From NCBI RefSeq assembly GCF_014170335.1, contig NZ_LZZS01000006.1, positions 62,001 through 126,000 on the forward strand: DNA of 64,000 nt, given 5' to 3'. Below are positions 17,791 to 26,642 of the stretch, piece after piece; the first letter of the stretch is position 1, and every line of letters begins with the position of its first letter. The notes under the pieces were generated by a model. The model searched no databases. It was not told the origin of the DNA and worked only from the letters and a program-made list of their open reading frames with translations. The position numbers and the translations under genes were made by a program. The stretch is from Achromobacter sp. UMC46. Its GTDB lineage: Bacteria; Pseudomonadota; Gammaproteobacteria; Burkholderiales; Burkholderiaceae_B.

Positions 17791-18774
17791 CTAAGAATCC
17801 AGACTGAATCCCGAATTCCTAAGATACGCGCTCCAGTAATCCGAAGATTTCTTGATCACACTCCCAAATTCCTGCGTGCTCATCAGGGTGGGCAAGCATT
17901 GATACTGTGCGATCCTTTCCTTGAACGCTTCGGTTGCAAGCACCTTCTGCGTCGCCAGATGAAGTTCCACGACGTCTTTTGCTGGCGTCGACGCGTTCGC
18001 AACCACACCGATCCATTCCGCCTGACCGACGGCGGCTCCCAGGCCCAACTCCTCGAAAGTCGGCGTATCGGGCAGATCCGCCAACCGCCTGGGCGCCAAT
18101 ACCGCCAGGATCTTCAAGCGGCCGGCTTTGTTCAAGACCGTGAAGTTACTGACGATATTCAGGCATGCCGCGACCTCACCGGAGACGACCGCCTGCGTCA
18201 ACGCCGGACCGCCCTTATACGGAATGATGCGGAATGGCACCCCCGTTTGCGCCGTCAGCATTTCAGCGATGAATTGCAGCGACGTGCCGGCGCCGGGCGT
18301 GCCGATCGTGGCCTGATCGGGATTGGCCTTGCACCATTCAAGAAAGGCCGGCAATGAGGTGGCGGGAACGTTGTTGCTTATCACCAGCGCGTGGAAGTAG
18401 TCGCACACCGCGGTAACGGGCATGAGGTCCTTCGAAACACTATATGGAAAAGTTTTGTAGAGATGCGGCCGTATCGTCAGAGCGGCCGGTGTCGTCACGG
18501 CGAAGTGGGTACCGTCCGCCGCAGAATTCATCAGCGCCTGCACCGCGAGCTGCCCGCCCGCTCCGGTTCGATTGGATACCACGATCGGACGGCCGAGGGC
18601 TTTCTGCAGGCCTTCCGCCAACGACCTGGCCACAATGTCGGGAATGCCACCTGCCGGAAAACCGACATGCAACGTTATCGGCGGTGCCGCAGCACGCGCC
18701 CAGATCGGCATGCCGGCTATCGCGGCGCCCAACGCCAGAAGCCGCTTGGCGGTGCTACGTCGATTCCTGTCCAC
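17791..18774 (-). CDS. Bug/TctC-family substrate-binding protein (second orphan)
   Basis: A 327-residue periplasmic receptor. The frame is open to 18855, but the GTG at 18774 has GGGGAG eight bases upstream and gives MDRNRRSTAKRLLALGAAIAGMPIWARAAA, a normal signal peptide with a twin-Arg-like cluster and a mature start PPITLHVGFPAGGIPDIVARSLAEGL. The length then equals the other Bug protein of this window. Typical family blocks are VVSNRTGAGGQLAVQALMNS, TIGTPGAGTSLQFIAEM and DTPTFEELG. No membrane partners are present. It follows the sulfatase gene on the same strand by 77 bp, so its ligand may be an organosulfate or its alcohol product. Confidence 0.9.
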   Translation of the reverse strand: MDRNRRSTAKRLLALGAAIAGMPIWARAAAPPITLHVGFPAGGIPDIVARSLAEGLQKALGRPIVVSNRTGAGGQLAVQALMNSAADGTHFAVTTPAALTIRPHLYKTFPYSVSKDLMPVTAVCDYFHALVISNNVPATSLPAFLEWCKANPDQATIGTPGAGTSLQFIAEMLTAQTGVPFRIIPYKGGPALTQAVVSGEVAACLNIVSNFTVLNKAGRLKILAVLAPRRLADLPDTPTFEELGLGAAVGQAEWIGVVANASTPAKDVVELHLATQKVLATEAFKERIAQYQCLPTLMSTQEFGSVIKKSSDYWSAYLRNSGFSLDS

Positions 18775-18851
18775 GTATTCATCTCCCCTGTCTTCTGTCC
18801 CCGCACGTGAATGCAGGGGCTTATGGCCTGGAGTGCCCCAGCCGCTCTGGC

Positions 18852-20765
18852 TCAAGGTTCAAGGATGTGGAACATCGGGTTGAAATCATCCATGTGCCTG
18901 AACAATTCGATGACCAGATCCACATTCCCCGTGATCTTCATCCGCCCCTCCGTTGCCGCGCGATACAAGCCTTTTTCCCCTTGCAGCAATGACCACAGCT
19001 GCTTGCGCGGAACATGGATCCGGGCATCCGCCCTTTCACCATGGGATCCCGGCAGGTGTGACATCGCCCCATTCGAAACAACCAGCCGGTGGCAGGACCC
19101 CTCATCCGGCGTCAACCAGTCAATACTGCCTTGCAAGGCCTGGATGGCCAGTCCGTCCAGGCGAATGGCGATCGAGTCAAGGAAGCGGGAGATCGGCAGC
19201 ATCGTCATCATTGCGACCGATACCGTGTTGCCCGTGGGCGGCGCGGCATCCACGCCGTTCCGCAATTCAAGCGCGCCAAGCAGATAAGCGTTCCGCCACG
19301 TCGCGGACTCCGCCTGGTAGCCCATCTGTTCCATCGCATTGGCACCAAGTTCCCGCGCCGCCCAGCAACCGGGATCGGCGAACACCACATGATTCATGAC
19401 CTCAGCCACCCACCGGAACTGGCCGGCGTCCATGTCTGCGCGTGCGCGCTCCAGGATCGCGTCGTTGCCTCCCATGTACTCGACGACCTTCTTCCCAAGC
19501 TCCACTGGCGGCAGGCGATGAAGGTGTGCAGGATTGCCGTCATAAGGCCCCAGGTAGTGAGCGTAGATAGCCTCGACGTTGTGCGCTATGGCGCCGTAAT
19601 AGCCTCGCGCACTCCAGTTCCTGGAGAGCGCATTGGGCAGCATCAGCTGTTCCGCGATCTCCCTCGGAGTCAGGCCATGACTCATCAGCCGCAACGTCTG
19701 GTCGTGCAGGAAGCGATAGAGATCACGCTGTACGCGAATGAACTCGACGACGCGTTCACTGCCCCAGGTGGGCCAGTGGTGCTGGGCGAAGACCACGTCC
19801 GATTTGTCGCCATAAAGATCAAGCGCTTCGTCAAGGTAGCGTGACCATGCCAGCGAGTCGCGCGTTTTCGCACCGCGCAAGGGGCAAAGGTTGTGCATCG
19901 TATGACAGGCGTTCTCCGCCAGGTTCAAGGCCCTGTGGCCTGGAAAATAGAAGTTCATCTCCGCTGGCGCTTCGGTGCCAGGGGTCAACTGAAAGACAAT
20001 CTTCACACCGTCGATGACATGCTCTTCGACCGTCTCGGTGATGAGCATCGTTGGCGGAATCATCGAATAGGTTCCCTGGCCCGCGTTCTTACCCAAGCCG
20101 CTGTCCACTTGCGACATCGGGCCTGGCATCAACGACGGGCCAAACTGGAACGCCGCCCTGCGGCGCATCGGAACGCCAGCCATCACCATTTCCGACACGA
20201 CTTCATCCATGAACCCCGTCGGCGCGATGACAGACACGCGGCCTGCAGCCACGTCTTCAACGCTTGTCACGCCCAGCACGCCGCCGAAATGATCCCGATG
20301 GCTGTGGCTATAGATCACTGCCACAACCGGTCGGTGGCCGCGGTGCAGCCAATACAGATCCAAGGCTGCCCGCGCCGATTCCTCGTACGTGAGGGGATCG
20401 ATGACCACGATCCCTTTCTCGCCCTCTATGAAGGTGATATTGGCCAGGTCGAAGCCGCGCACCTGATAGATACCGTCGACTACCTTGAACAATCCATGAT
20501 GCATGTTCAGCCTGGCTTGACGCCATAGGCTAGGGTTAACCGTATCCGGGGCGTCCGACTGTTCAAGGAAGTGGTATCGACCCAGGTCCCAGACCACTTT
20601 GCCGTCGGCACCGATGATGCGCGCATCGGGAATCGTCGCGATGTAGCCACGGGCGGCATCGCTGAATGCCGTCGTGTCGCTGAAATCAAGCTCGCTGCGG
20701 AACCGGCCGTGGCTTTGAATGGTGCTGGCGCTTGCCGGCTGAGGCTGTGCATATGCATTTCTCAT
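18852..20765 (-). CDS. Alkyl-sulfatase-like metallo-beta-lactamase-fold hydrolase (SdsA1/BDS1 type)
   Basis: A 637-residue class III sulfatase-type protein in three parts. First is a metallo-beta-lactamase domain with the zinc motif HSHRDHFGG near residue 150 and a further LAENACHTMHNL block. Second is a helical dimerisation domain (APRELGANAMEQMGYQAES...WRNAYLLGALEL). Third is a C-terminal SCP2-like domain (residues about 515-637) that recruits hydrophobic substrate. Family members hydrolyse primary or secondary alkyl sulfates to the alcohol and sulfate. No N-terminal signal peptide is evident (MRNAYAQPQP), so it is probably cytoplasmic or exported by another route. It is divergent from a LysR gene and upstream of an orphan Bug receptor. 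Confidence 0.88.
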   Translation of the reverse strand: MRNAYAQPQPASASTIQSHGRFRSELDFSDTTAFSDAARGYIATIPDARIIGADGKVVWDLGRYHFLEQSDAPDTVNPSLWRQARLNMHHGLFKVVDGIYQVRGFDLANITFIEGEKGIVVIDPLTYEESARAALDLYWLHRGHRPVVAVIYSHSHRDHFGGVLGVTSVEDVAAGRVSVIAPTGFMDEVVSEMVMAGVPMRRRAAFQFGPSLMPGPMSQVDSGLGKNAGQGTYSMIPPTMLITETVEEHVIDGVKIVFQLTPGTEAPAEMNFYFPGHRALNLAENACHTMHNLCPLRGAKTRDSLAWSRYLDEALDLYGDKSDVVFAQHHWPTWGSERVVEFIRVQRDLYRFLHDQTLRLMSHGLTPREIAEQLMLPNALSRNWSARGYYGAIAHNVEAIYAHYLGPYDGNPAHLHRLPPVELGKKVVEYMGGNDAILERARADMDAGQFRWVAEVMNHVVFADPGCWAARELGANAMEQMGYQAESATWRNAYLLGALELRNGVDAAPPTGNTVSVAMMTMLPISRFLDSIAIRLDGLAIQALQGSIDWLTPDEGSCHRLVVSNGAMSHLPGSHGERADARIHVPRKQLWSLLQGEKGLYRAATEGRMKITGNVDLVIELFRHMDDFNPMFHILEP

Positions 20766-20879
20766 AGGGACTCTCGATGTTCAGGAAATAGGCGAGGCAA
20801 CGCAGCGACGCGATCAATGCCAGGCAGATTACCCCGCATGTCAATCGATGAAAACGGAATAGAATCCACATCGTTACCG

Positions 20880-20892
20880 CTATTTGGAATAG
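20880..20892. promoter_or_regulatory. Candidate LysR operator/promoter element next to lysR start
   Basis: Perfect inverted repeat CTATT-TGG-AATAG ending four bases before the ATG of the LysR gene; a GGAATAG copy also occurs at 20866-20872. The position suggests autoregulation by roadblock. The evidence is only the symmetry and location. Confidence 0.3.
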
Positions 20893-20896
20893 ATCG

Positions 20897-21859
20897 ATGC
20901 GCTCTGACAGCTACAGGCAAGTGGTACGCAGGCTACGTCTGCGGCATCTTGAATTGCTGGATGAACTGGGCACTTGCGCTTCGGTCAGCGAGGCCGCGCA
21001 GCGGCTTAACCTGTCGCAATCGGCGGTCAGCAAGATGTTGGCCGACATCGAGCAGGCCTATGGAATGGTGCTGTTCGCCCGCAGCAAACAGGGCATCACG
21101 CCATTGGCTCAAGGCCTGACCGCCATCCAGGGGGCCCGGCTGGTGCTGAACGATCTTGCCGCGATCAGCGAGCGCATGGAAACGATCCAGGAAGGCAGCG
21201 TAGGGCTCTTGCGGGTCGGAACGTTTTCCACCGTCGCGCTGATGGCGAATGGTCTGACCGCATTCCATGCGAAGCGTCCGGGCATGATGACCCGCATTCG
21301 CGAAGGATCCCCCCGCGAATTGCTGCCCCTGTTACTGGCGGGAGAACTCGATTGCATCGTGGGAACGCTGCCCATTGAAGCGCTTTCCGAATCCGAACTG
21401 GACACGCTGTCCTTTGAAGTCCTTGCAGAAGACCGCATCTGCGTGATGGCGGCACCGGACCACAAGCTGCGCGCGCTCAAGAAGATCAAATGGAAGCAGG
21501 TGCAGAACGAAAGGTGGATGCTGCCGGTCCACGGCACATTGATGAGGTCCGCCTTCATCCACGCGTTCCTGAGCAATAAGCTTCGCCCTCCGCATGCCGA
21601 AGTGGAGGTCACGTCGCCGATCACGATGCGCTGGCTTATCCGGTCTAATCCCGACTGCCTGGGCATCATGCGGTGGCAGCAGGCAAGAGAAGAGATCGCG
21701 GAGGGCTATCTGTCGGAACTACCCATGGAGTTCAACCCGCCGCTTGCCCCGCTGTCTCTCATCGCGCGCAAGGTCATATCCAGCGAGAACGAGGTTCTGG
21801 ATGCGTTCAGATTGGAGCTGCTGGCGGAAGCGCGGCGATTGGGCGCGGCCAGACCCTAG
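20897..21859 (+). CDS. LysR-family transcriptional regulator
   Basis: A 320-residue LTTR. Helix-turn-helix in LELLDELGTCASVSEAAQRLNLSQSAVSKMLADIEQAYG (residues about 18-56), then the effector-binding domain starting GLLRVGTFSTVALMANGLTAFHAKRPGM. Its gene is divergent from the alkyl-sulfatase/Bug operon across 131 bp, so it is the likely regulator of organosulfate use. Confidence 0.92.
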   Translation: MRSDSYRQVVRRLRLRHLELLDELGTCASVSEAAQRLNLSQSAVSKMLADIEQAYGMVLFARSKQGITPLAQGLTAIQGARLVLNDLAAISERMETIQEGSVGLLRVGTFSTVALMANGLTAFHAKRPGMMTRIREGSPRELLPLLLAGELDCIVGTLPIEALSESELDTLSFEVLAEDRICVMAAPDHKLRALKKIKWKQVQNERWMLPVHGTLMRSAFIHAFLSNKLRPPHAEVEVTSPITMRWLIRSNPDCLGIMRWQQAREEIAEGYLSELPMEFNPPLAPLSLIARKVISSENEVLDAFRLELLAEARRLGAARP

Positions 21860-22306
21860 CGCGACGGCGGAAAGGCTCGTCACGGACCGTTTTGCCATCC
21901 TCCCATGGCGTCACCATTAAATCCTTGCTCTACCCCCTTCACAACACCTGCCGCGGACGCCTTCTGGCCATTGGGCGGTACGACACAATCCTCGGCTCCT
22001 TGAAAGAGGCCGGCGTCGATGCGCTCATCCATCGGCCGCGGGACCTTCACCGTGCGCTATGCGGCCGAATCGCTGCCGCTGCTGGACAAAGGGAAGGCAC
22101 CGGTGCACGTAACCGGACACAGCATGGTCCAAGCGTATTACGGCTTTCGGCAGAAGCTGTCCAACGGGATCAGCGACAGGGCGGGTTGCCCGATCGGGTA
22201 GAATTCCAGCGACCGAGCCACCGCGGCTCCCGCAGGCCAGGACGACCTGACCGGCGCGTGTCTTCACCGGGGACGACCCCGCTTATCTTTCATGGAAAGA
22301 ACAGCG
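21860..22306 (+). other. 447-bp intergenic stretch with one possible short ORF
   Basis: No recognisable gene. One 60-codon ATG frame at 22019-22201 (MRSSIGRGTFTVRYAAES...VHVTGHSMVQAYYGFRQKL) has a residue mix that looks more protein-like than the shadow frames around it. It has no ribosome site I trust and no family that I recognise. It could be a small hypothetical gene or the tail of a decayed one. Confidence 0.25.
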
Positions 22307-23452
22307 ATGCGCGTCAATGGCATTCCCAAAACCACCTGGTTGAAGCTCGGCTGGGCCTGGCTCGTCGTCATAGCCTTTACGGTCTACGGCGGTACATGGC
22401 TCGCCGAACCGCTGACCCCGACCGCCGCGATCGCCTGCTTCGCGGTGCTCTTCTTCACCATCGTCGCCGCCTCTTTCGGCGTGGTCCACGAAGCGGACCT
22501 TCTGGCCCACAAGCTGGGCGAACCCTACGGCACGCTGATCCTCACGCTTTCCATCGTCTCGATCGAGGTGATCCTTATCGCGTCGGTGCTGCTTGGGCCG
22601 GGCGAATTCCCCACCATCGGCCGCGACTCGATCTTCGCCGTGATGATGATCATCGTGAACCTCGTCATGGGCATCTGCCTGATCATGGGCGGCTTGAAAC
22701 ATGGCGAGCAGGAGTTCAACGCCCAAGGCGCCAACGCGTACCTGTCGATGATCGTGCTGCTGACGGGCACCGCCCTCGTCTTGCCCAACCACCTGTCGGG
22801 CGCGGGCGAATTCGCGCCGCTGCAGGCCTGGACGATCGCGGCCGTCACCGCCACGCTGTACGCGGTATTCCTGCTGCTGCAGATGCGCAGTGAAAGCCGG
22901 CTCTTCATCCAACCGCCTTCCGGCATGATGGCCGTGGCCGCGCGTCCTGGAAATGCCAGCGCAGCGGCCCCGGACAAGACCGCCGGCCCCGGCGACCGGT
23001 CCACCATCCTGCGCAGCAGCCTGCTGCTGCTTGGCATGATCATTCCGATCGTGCTGCTGGCGCACCATCTTGCCATCGTCATCGACTATGGCGTGGCGAC
23101 CGCTGGCGCGCCCGTGGCGGTCGGCGGCGTGCTGATCGCCATCATTGTCTTCACGCCGGAATCCCTGACCGCCGTCAAGGCCGCCCTGAACAATGAAATG
23201 CAGCGCGCCATCAATCTCTGCCTGGGCGCGTTCGTCTCTACCGTCGGCCTGACGGTCCCGGCCGTGCTTGTCATCGGGCTCGTGACCGGTAAGCAAGTCA
23301 TCATGGGGATATCCGCGCTGGAAACGGTGCTGCTGGCGCTGACGGTGTTGCTCGGCATGCTGTCGTTCAACGGCCAGCGCACATCCGTCGTGCAAGGCGC
23401 CATGCACTTGGCGTTGTTCATCACTTACGGATTTCTCTTGTTCTACCCCTGA
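22307..23452 (+). CDS. chaA: Calcium/proton antiporter (ChaA family)
   Basis: A 381-residue CaCA-superfamily exchanger with about 11 membrane helices. It has two inverted alpha repeats, the first around VVHEADLLAHKLGEPYGTLILTLSIVSIEVILIASVLL and the second around IAIIVFTPESLTAVKAALNNEMQRAINLCLGAFVSTVGLTVP. The acidic Glu residues (SIVSIEVILI and FTPESL) are the cation-binding positions. The ATG at 22307 (GGAAAG seven bases upstream) is preferred over 22292. It exports Ca2+ or Na+/K+ against protons at alkaline pH. Confidence 0.9.
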   Translation: MRVNGIPKTTWLKLGWAWLVVIAFTVYGGTWLAEPLTPTAAIACFAVLFFTIVAASFGVVHEADLLAHKLGEPYGTLILTLSIVSIEVILIASVLLGPGEFPTIGRDSIFAVMMIIVNLVMGICLIMGGLKHGEQEFNAQGANAYLSMIVLLTGTALVLPNHLSGAGEFAPLQAWTIAAVTATLYAVFLLLQMRSESRLFIQPPSGMMAVAARPGNASAAAPDKTAGPGDRSTILRSSLLLLGMIIPIVLLAHHLAIVIDYGVATAGAPVAVGGVLIAIIVFTPESLTAVKAALNNEMQRAINLCLGAFVSTVGLTVPAVLVIGLVTGKQVIMGISALETVLLALTVLLGMLSFNGQRTSVVQGAMHLALFITYGFLLFYP

Positions 23453-23611
23453 CGCAAGCAGCCGCCGGTCCCGCGTGGGCGGGTGGGGAAAGTGGTCTGC
23501 TCGGGGCGTCGAATGTGGCATGAATGCCTATGCCACTCCAATCCTAGACTTACGTTTTGGCCGCGGGCCGGCGCCTGACCGCCCGCTTTCTTCGACCCCC
23601 ACGCTTCCACC

Positions 23612-24907
23612 ATGACGAACCTTGCTCCCTCCGACGGCCCGCTGCCCGTCGTCAGCGCCCTTGCCTTGCCCCTGGCCGACCGCGACATCTGGGCGGCCAT
23701 CGACGCCGAACGGCACCGGCAGATGCATTCCATCGAACTCATCGCGTCGGAGAACTTCGCCAGCCGCGCGGTGCTCGACACACAAGGTTCGGTGCTGACA
23801 AACAAGTACGCCGAAGGCTACCCGGGCCGCCGCTACTACGGCGGCTGCATGAACGTCGATGTTGCGGAAGACATCGCGATCGCGCGGGCGAAGCTGCTTT
23901 TCGGCGCCGCCCACGTCAACGTGCAGCCCCATTCGGGCAGCCAGGCGAACCAGGCCGTCTATCTGGCCCTGCTGACCCCCGGCGACAAGATCCTGGGCCT
24001 GGACCTGAAGGCCGGCGGGCACCTGACGCATGGCGCCAAGGTGAACCTGTCGGGCCGGTGGTTCCAGACCTTGAGCTACGGGGTGGACCCCGTGTCGCAA
24101 CGCGTGGACATGGAGGACGTGGAACGCATCGCCCGGCAAGAGCGGCCCAAACTAATCGTCGCGGGCGGTTCGGCCTATTCCCGGACGCTGGATTTCGCGC
24201 GGTTCCGCGCCATCGCCGACGAGGTGGGTGCGATCTTCATGGCCGACATGGCGCACTTCGCCGGGCTGGTGGCAGGCGGCGTCTACCCGTCGCCGGTGCC
24301 GCATGCGCACGTCACGACGACCACGACGCACAAGACGCTGCGCGGGCCACGCGGCGGGATGATCCTCTGCAACGACGGCGACATCGCGAAGAAGATCGAT
24401 TCGGCCGTGTTTCCCGGCCTGCAAGGCGGACCGCTGATGCACATCGTCGCGGCCAAGGCGGTTGCGCTGGGCGAGGCCCTGCAACCGTCGTTCCGCACCT
24501 ATGTGCGGGCCGTGGTCAGCAACGCGCAGACGCTGTGCGACCGACTTGCGGCAGGCGGACTGTCGATCGTGTCGGGCGGCACCGACTGCCACCTGGGCGT
24601 GGTTGACCTGCGGCCATGGGGGCTGGCGGGCAATACGGCCGAACACGCGCTGGAGCGGGTCGGCATCACGTTGAACAAGAACTCCGTACCGTTCGACGAC
24701 GCCAAGCCGACCGTGACCTCGGGCATCCGCGTGGGCAGCGCCGCGTGCACGTCCAGGGGCATGGGCCCTGATGCCTTCAACACGATCGGCGACATGATCC
24801 TGACCGTGCTTGGCGACGTGCGCGCGGGCGCGATCAGCCATCGCACGGAAACCGCCATATGCGCAAGCGTGACCGACCTGGCCAGGCGCTTCCCGCTGCC
24901 CTACTAG
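23612..24907 (+). CDS. glyA: Serine hydroxymethyltransferase
   Basis: A 431-residue PLP enzyme converting serine and tetrahydrofolate to glycine and methylene-THF. Diagnostic segments are [51 protein letters not shown], the PLP-lysine motif [22 protein letters not shown] and NKNSVPFD...TSGIRVG. The N-terminus has some 18 extra residues before the usual start. Several positions differ from typical housekeeping GlyA (for example KAGGHLTHG for AHGGHLTHG), so it may be a second copy. The 160 bp upstream hold no glycine riboswitch that I can see. Confidence 0.93.
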   Translation: MTNLAPSDGPLPVVSALALPLADRDIWAAIDAERHRQMHSIELIASENFASRAVLDTQGSVLTNKYAEGYPGRRYYGGCMNVDVAEDIAIARAKLLFGAAHVNVQPHSGSQANQAVYLALLTPGDKILGLDLKAGGHLTHGAKVNLSGRWFQTLSYGVDPVSQRVDMEDVERIARQERPKLIVAGGSAYSRTLDFARFRAIADEVGAIFMADMAHFAGLVAGGVYPSPVPHAHVTTTTTHKTLRGPRGGMILCNDGDIAKKIDSAVFPGLQGGPLMHIVAAKAVALGEALQPSFRTYVRAVVSNAQTLCDRLAAGGLSIVSGGTDCHLGVVDLRPWGLAGNTAEHALERVGITLNKNSVPFDDAKPTVTSGIRVGSAACTSRGMGPDAFNTIGDMILTVLGDVRAGAISHRTETAICASVTDLARRFPLPY

Positions 24908-24940
24908 GCGGGCCGGGCATCGTCCTGGCGGGGGTTAAAG

Positions 24941-25291
24941 TCAATCACGGTGATGGCGCCCATTTGAGCGGGAGTGGCCCCGGTACCGGTCATGGTCCCG
25001 ATAGCCCGCGCGGCGGTAGGAGTGGTCGCGCCCGCGGTCGCGGTCCCAATCGTGGCGGCGTCTTCCCCGGTCGTCATCCCCAGTGATGACGTGGCCCAGC
25101 AGGCCGCCGGCAGCGGCGCCTCCCACGGTCGCCCAGGGATCGCCGTCCGACAGCAACGCGCCGGCCACGCCGCCCAACCCGGCGCCGATGACCGTATTGC
25201 GGGTCTGCTTGTCGGCCTGCGCCGTCATGCTGAAACCCAATGCCAGGACACCTGCAAGAACCGCTTGGACAAGTCGCTTCGTAATCGCCAT
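24941..25291 (-). CDS. Glycine-zipper 2TM-type envelope protein
   Basis: A 116-residue exported protein: signal peptide (residues 1-26, ending TAQA), then NTVIGAGLGGVAGALL...TVGGAAAGGLLGHVITG, two small-residue (GxxxG) membrane-active helices of the glycine-zipper 2TM domain. A very basic and acidic tail rich in Arg, Asp and His (RGRRRHDWDRDRGRDHS...) follows. Such proteins sit in the outer membrane or periplasm and are often stress-linked. An AGGAG-like site precedes the ATG. Convergent with glyA. Confidence 0.85.
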   Translation of the reverse strand: MAITKRLVQAVLAGVLALGFSMTAQADKQTRNTVIGAGLGGVAGALLSDGDPWATVGGAAAGGLLGHVITGDDDRGRRRHDWDRDRGRDHSYRRAGYRDHDRYRGHSRSNGRHHRD

Positions 25292-25452
25292 CTTTATTCT
25301 CCTGTAGCGGGCCGCCCCCGCGATGCGGCCGTGCCTGACGGCTTGAATCAGACGTCATTCGTCTGGAAAGCAAGTTATCACTTCAGGTGTGTGTCAGTCT
25401 TGCCAGCTGGGATACGGTGTGTATAAGCGGTTTCAATTGCTTTCTGCGCCAC

Positions 25453-25972
25453 TCACGCCGAGCGCCCGGGTGTCCGGGGAAGCAAGCCGGCCTGTTCCAG
25501 GCGCCAGCGCGGGATCTCGTATTCATAGGAGGCGGCTTCCAGCGTCTCGTACTGCTTGAACCACGCGACGACATGCTGCTCGATATCGCTCGGAAGCGTC
25601 CCGATCCACGCCGCCAATTCGTCCGGCGACGTGATGGCCAGCGTTGCGCCGCTGGCAAAGGTGGGCTCGTTGGTCAGACCTTGCCCGGGCACCAGATACG
25701 TCCGGCGGTACAGGCGGCCCTTGTCCCAGACCTCTGTCGGCACGTACACCGGCCACTCCCGCTCGCAGCGGCACCGACACGTACATGGCCAACGACACCC
25801 GCTGGCTGTTTTCGAAGGAAGCTTTGTAGCGGATCAGTTCGACGCCCTGCTCCACGTCGCCCAGCGCACGCCACAAGCAACGCTTGCGCTTCTGCTTCCA
25901 GCCCGCGAATGCGGACTGCGACCGCAACGTATCCATGAACGCTTTTTCGATCGCATCAAAATCGATGGGCAT
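25453..25972 (-). pseudogene. Frameshifted conserved hypothetical protein
   Basis: Two overlapping minus-strand frames belong to one protein of about 173 residues. The N-terminal part starts at ATG 25972 with a strong GGAGG site five bases upstream (MPIDFDAIEKAFMDTLRSQSAFAGWKQKRKRCLWR...SLAMYVSVPL). The C-terminal part continues in another frame (REWPVYVPTEVWDKGRLYRRTYLVPGQG...RTPGRSA) to the stop at 25453. The switch lies near 25755-25770. The span of 520 bases is one more than a multiple of three, consistent with a single inserted base. It may be a real mutation or a sequencing error. Family not recognised. Confidence 0.6.
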
Positions 25973-26155
25973 GTCGGCCTCCAGGAGGGTTGTCGCGCGA
26001 TGCGGCGCGCGGATCAACACGGATTTAAGCATGGGCCTGCCGCGGTCAACTCCCGATACAATTGCGACACGCGTGCACGCCGCCCATGCCCTAGGATGCG
26101 GCTTTCCACGGCCCGGCCAGAAATACAAACGCCGCAGTACGTGGCATTGAATCCC

Positions 26156-26638
26156 ATGAAAAAAATACTATTGGTCGACGACCAGCCGATGCTGGTCGAC
26201 ATGTTGCGCGAGTTCCTCAGCATTGAAGGCTATGACGTCACGACGCATACCGATGGCTTGACCGCGCTTCGACAGATGCTTGACGTGCGCCCCGATCTTG
26301 TCGTCACCGACTTCTCCATGCCGGGCATGAACGGGGCGGCCCTGCTCACCGCCATGCGCGAAAACGCCTATCTGGGCGACACGCCCGTGCTGGTGCTGAG
26401 CGGCCGGCCGGAACATGAAATCAGCGAAACCTGCGACGGTTACGCGGCCTACCTTCGCAAGCCGGCCGAACCGGCCGACGTGCTGGCGATCATCCGCCGT
26501 CTGACGCCCGCGGCCGACCGGCAGCCGCATTACCCGGCCACGCCCGGAGCTATGCCGGAAGAACGCGCCGAAAAGCTGGCGGATGCCGTCGGCAAGACCA
26601 TTGGCGTGCCGATGGCTTACAGCCACCAGCCCCTTTGA
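26156..26638 (+). CDS. Single-domain response regulator (receiver)
   Basis: A 160-residue protein with one CheY-like receiver domain. The acidic pocket is in ILLVDDQPMLVDML, phospho-acceptor Asp52 in VVTDFSMPG, Ser in VLVLSGRP and the conserved Lys in LRKPAEP. About 40 residues after the domain have no output motif. It starts at ATG 26156. No histidine kinase is encoded in the window, so the partner is elsewhere. Convergent with the next gene, with four bases between stops. Confidence 0.9.
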   Translation: MKKILLVDDQPMLVDMLREFLSIEGYDVTTHTDGLTALRQMLDVRPDLVVTDFSMPGMNGAALLTAMRENAYLGDTPVLVLSGRPEHEISETCDGYAAYLRKPAEPADVLAIIRRLTPAADRQPHYPATPGAMPEERAEKLADAVGKTIGVPMAYSHQPL

Positions 26639-26642
26639 AGGT

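Noticed and set aside
23453-23611. Glycine riboswitch before glyA
   Set aside because: The conserved paired aptamer elements are not visible in the 160-bp gap.
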